Assembly: GCA_025769875.1 (NCBI GenBank) | Contig: JAGFNK010000911.1 | Coordinates: forward strand, 1-18,598 | DNA length: 18,598 nucleotides | Source: Russula earlei | Lineage: Eukaryota > Basidiomycota > Agaricomycetes > Russulales > Russulaceae | Reading direction: 5' to 3' | Shown: piece after piece, positions 16,419-18,598 of the stretch | Layout: each line of letters opens with the position of its first letter | Position numbering within the stretch: position 1 is the first letter of the stretch | The notes under the pieces: model-generated | Databases searched by the model: none | What the model was told of the DNA's origin: nothing | The model's input: the letters and a program-made list of their open reading frames with translations, nothing else | Program-made: the position numbers and the translations under genes

Positions 16419-16706
16419 TTTGTGATACTCTCATCCTCCTGGGTACTCCCCTGTGACCGCTCAGTTTAAAGTCTACTCTCGTCTTCAAGGTACTCTTCAA
16501 TGACTGCCTTGTTTAAAGCCCCCTCGCTACACTGGCCTCTAGTCTTCACCTTTGTCTCTTGCAACACCTACCAGTCCCTATCTGGTACCTCCTTGTCGTT
16601 TGGCTTGTCCTCCTGTTCAATGCTGCCTTTGCCGCGTACCATCTGTTCCGACCCTTGCCCACCTGCTCCTGAGTCCTTAGTGATCAGCAGTACGTGTCTT
16701 GACATC

Positions 16707-16716
16707 TGGACAGTCT
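16707..16716 (+). promoter_or_regulatory. Primer-binding site complementary to the element's own 5' RNA end
   Basis: TGGACAGTCT starts 2 nt after the LTR end, the usual distance for a primer-binding site. It pairs over all 10 bases with 16409-16418 in the same transcript. In the Tf1/sushi group, the first 11 or so nucleotides of the mRNA fold back on this site and, after RNase H cleavage, prime minus-strand synthesis. A tRNA primer with the same 3' end cannot be excluded by eye. Confidence 0.6.
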
Positions 16717-16735
16717 CTTACCATCCTTTTATTGA

Positions 16736-17638
16736 CCAGCCAATGCTCAAGTGTCCACTCCTAACTCCCCCACTTTGGTTAACACCTCCTTGCGCCTCCC
16801 TTCTCCTCTGCAACCTACCCCACGCACTGCCCTTCACATCCTCACTGAAGACATTGACCCAGTCGACACATCCTTGCCCCTTAGCATCCTATACTCCCCA
16901 ACAGCCCCACCATCGTCTCCCAGCATTCCCCAGCCTATCCCAGGCGACTTCGTCCCCATTGGCACTCCCCCTCCAGCACAGAACAAGCAGCAGCAAGCAG
17001 ACTGCCCTCCCTTGCCTGAAGGCTTCCTTGATCGTCCCCCTTGCACAGCATTTCGGTTTCACCCTCACCAGTACTTTGTCCTCCCCACCACCAACTGCTC
17101 CCGCGAGCAGTGGCGTCCCCTTCACAACTTGAACCACCAAGATTACCTGTCACGCATCCCTACCACCGATCAGCTAACTCGTCGCGCCTTCACCGACACC
17201 TTCACAACCGCGTTTCGTGCACGCATCGTCCACACTTTTGCTGTGGAACCCTCCAACGCTGCCCTTGCCACCGAGTACAACCTAACCCCCTTCGGCATCT
17301 GTTCCAATGTTGGGATATACCCCCCGGACACTGACTTCCCCCTTGGATGTATCACATACATCTTCAATACTTCTTTGTTTAGGAAACTACTTACCTTGCC
17401 CGCTGTTTACCGCCCTGCTTACAAGGGCTTGTTTTGCTTATCTATCATACACAACTTCTTGGACGGACGCCTAGCTTTCATGTACGGTTACCTACACTTT
17501 GAAGAGAACAGTAACCGTGTCTCCTTGCATCACTACTCGACTTATACTGTCGACACCATCCGTTTCAACCCGCAGTTACTTCGCTTTTGCTTTACGCCCC
17601 ATATTCCCCCTAACCCTCTCAAACTAATTGAGAGGTAA
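16736..17638 (+). CDS. Element F first ORF, gag-position protein, unrecognised
   Basis: Open from after a TGA (16733-16735) to TAA at 17636-17638, about 300 codons with C-rich codon use. There is no in-frame ATG near the start: the nearest GTG is at 16751, and an ATG at 16743 is one base out of phase, so a 1-nt loss at the start is likely. Residues 1-100 are Pro/Ser/Thr-rich and probably disordered. The rest is a folded-looking domain with aromatic residues (EYNLTPFGICSNVGIYPPDT, LPAVYRPAYKGLFCLSIIHN). No CCHC knuckle, protease or known gag domain is visible. Its place right after the primer site suggests a capsid-type role, which is inference only. Confidence 0.6.
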   Translation, partial: PANAQVSTPNSPTLVNTSLRLPSPLQPTPRTALHILTEDIDPVDTSLPLSILYSPTAPPSSPSIPQPIPGDFVPIGTPPPAQNKQQQADCPPLPEGFLDRPPCTAFRFHPHQYFVLPTTNCSREQWRPLHNLNHQDYLSRIPTTDQLTRRAFTDTFTTAFRARIVHTFAVEPSNAALATEYNLTPFGICSNVGIYPPDTDFPLGCITYIFNTSLFRKLLTLPAVYRPAYKGLFCLSIIHNFLDGRLAFMYGYLHFEENSNRVSLHHYSTYTVDTIRFNPQLLRFCFTPHIPPNPLKLIER

Positions 17639-17665
17639 GGTCTCAAAACCATAGATCTTGTGCAC

Positions 17666-17719
17666 GGTTCTTAAAAAGTAAGAACCACCCTTGTAACGCT
17701 TCAATAAAGATCGAATAAA
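17666..17719 (+). terminator. Hairpin and paired AATAAA signals between the two ORFs
   Basis: GGTTCTTA-AAAAG-TAAGAACC forms a perfect 8-bp stem at 17666-17686, 28 bases after the first stop. AATAAA follows at 17703-17708 and 17714-17719. This could end a short mRNA carrying only the first ORF, while read-through gives the long one. Use as a real poly(A) site is not shown by the sequence. Confidence 0.35.
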
Positions 17720-18598
17720 CCTTTTTCTTTGCCTTAACTAAAGTGCCTCGAGAATACGCCTTAGAAGAAGACGAAGAAGAAGACGCTATCACTAGACACG
17801 TCCTAAGTCTAAATCATTATCAAACTTGGACCTCCGTCACGTTCCCTGTCACCACTTGAACCAACTTACATGACATACCAGAAATTGAACCACCTCACGA
17901 GGACTTCCCCCACCTTATTGTTAAAGAGTTCCTTGGAGTCTTGCCTTTTGGACAGCTCTTAAGCCACGACGAACACGCACTATATCTCGAAACCCTTAGT
18001 CGACTTCTACCACCAGCACGACAACAACTATTATATTGGCACCTTGCTCAAGCAAAGAACATCCAAGGACAGCCAGTTGACTACCAATCCTTATGCACCA
18101 GTGAATTAAACCTCTGGACCAGAGTCATTCAACCACACCACCACATCATTATCCACTCCTTGAGAACAGGATACCACTTATTCTACTTAGCTTGGACATA
18201 CATCAGTTACTATCGTCTCACTGTCCAGTTCTACCACCTACGCCTCAACAGAATACAAAGGGAAAACCAATCTTACATCCAACTTGCTGTTGTACCAGGA
18301 ATACACAACACCTTCAATTGGGAAACTAACTTGTGGTTATACGACGCAGACTATAATCAACCCTGGGCAATTACCAGCCCAGACGCCTCATATACTGGTC
18401 CCCCTACGTACTATTCTGTCCCAGCAATCCCAGAAGCCTCGAGTCTTGCCCCTCAACCCCTCACACCAATTCAACCACTGTCCCAACTAGCCAGGAACAT
18501 TGATCTGCCAGCACAGAAGATACTGAGTCAAATCTGTGGATGGCAAGGTGTAACTGCAAAACAGAGTATTGCACGTGCAAACTTTCGACCAGACACAC
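17719..18598 (+). CDS. Element F second ORF, no ATG, runs off the window, unrecognised
   Basis: The phase is open from 17719 with a single TGA at 17857-17859 and then 246 codons without a stop to the window edge. It contains no ATG, so start-based gene calling misses it. An acidic block (LEEDEEEDA) comes first, then helical sequence (EFLGVLPFGQLLSHDEHALY), a Tyr/Trp/His-rich middle (LFYLAWTYISYYRLTVQFYH) and a Pro/Ser/Thr-rich part. The TGA may be a decayed CGA. Expression could be by splicing, frameshift or fusion with the first ORF, whose phase differs. No RT, integrase or protease motif is visible yet. I cannot assign a family. Confidence 0.55.

Larger units (their letters stand above)
16154..16704 (+). 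mobile_element. 5' LTR of element F (relative of the 960-bp family)
   Basis: A 551-bp LTR from TGTTGCATAAC to GTCTTGACA. From the TATATAAG box (16377-16384) onward it aligns in order with LTRs A-D: the AGACTGTCCATTTG block, a CTGGG..TACTCC block, a CTGGCCTCT block, a CTTGCCCAC block and the identical GTCTTGACA end. The upstream U3 part is different and shorter. It interrupts LINE ORF1 at 16153. The right LTR is outside the window; GAAAC (16149-16153) is the predicted duplication to look for after it. Confidence 0.8.

Noticed and set aside
16500..17132. A 210-codon plus-strand frame running from the LTR of element F into its internal region
   Set aside because: It starts inside the LTR R/U5 region, overlaps the longer frame at 16736-17638 in another phase and is low-complexity Pro/Ser/Leu. 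C-rich composition keeps several frames open here.
16749..17640. Host gene with an N-terminal Pro-rich region
   Set aside because: Its position directly behind an LTR and primer site, with no ATG and no intron signals, fits an element-encoded protein better, although capture of a host gene cannot be ruled out.

Overview
The window looks like repeat-rich nuclear DNA of a filamentous fungus, most probably a basidiomycete (Agaricomycetes). This rests on the LINE (apurinic-type endonuclease, reverse transcriptase, RNase H and a C-terminal zinc-binding region), on LTR elements with 5-bp target duplications, and on sparse intron-sized gaps. No bacterial operon, tRNA, rRNA or CRISPR array was seen. 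The species assignment is inference only.

Left part (1-8219): low-gene sequence hit by two solo LTRs of one family of about 960 bp (A 408-1354, B 2259-3218; both on the minus strand and both with perfect 5-bp duplications). Around them lie an LTR- or promoter-like stretch (3293-3971), a short acidic ORF (4065-4421), a probable small secreted-protein gene on the minus strand (5006-5448), a GC hairpin cluster (5969-6090), an uncertain gene at 6538-7092 and a degenerate minisatellite (7505-8015).

Right part (8220-18598): a layered set of nested retrotransposons. The oldest layer is a minus-strand LINE whose poly(A) end is at 8220 and whose ORF1 is cut at 16153. Three LTR insertions interrupt it: solo LTR E (10215-10685), solo LTR C (12951-14877), and the 5' end of a further LTR element F (16154 to the window edge). 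C is itself split by solo LTR D (13262-14222). For C and E, removing the insertion and one duplication copy puts the LINE reading frame back in register, which independently supports the boundaries. The LINE is dead: many stops are TGA where CGA is expected, and one catalytic Asp in each of the RT and RNase H domains reads as Asn, all explicable by CpG to TpG/CpA decay.

The most interesting signal is in element F. The 10 bases starting 2 nt after its 5' LTR (16707-16716) are exactly complementary to 16409-16418, about 32 nt downstream of its TATA box, where the transcript should begin. That is the arrangement of self-primed (Tf1/sushi-type) LTR retrotransposons. The proteins encoded behind it (16736-17638 and 17719-18598) are long open frames without a usable ATG, and I do not recognise them. 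The four 960-bp solo LTRs are relatives of F and carry the same putative primer sequence.
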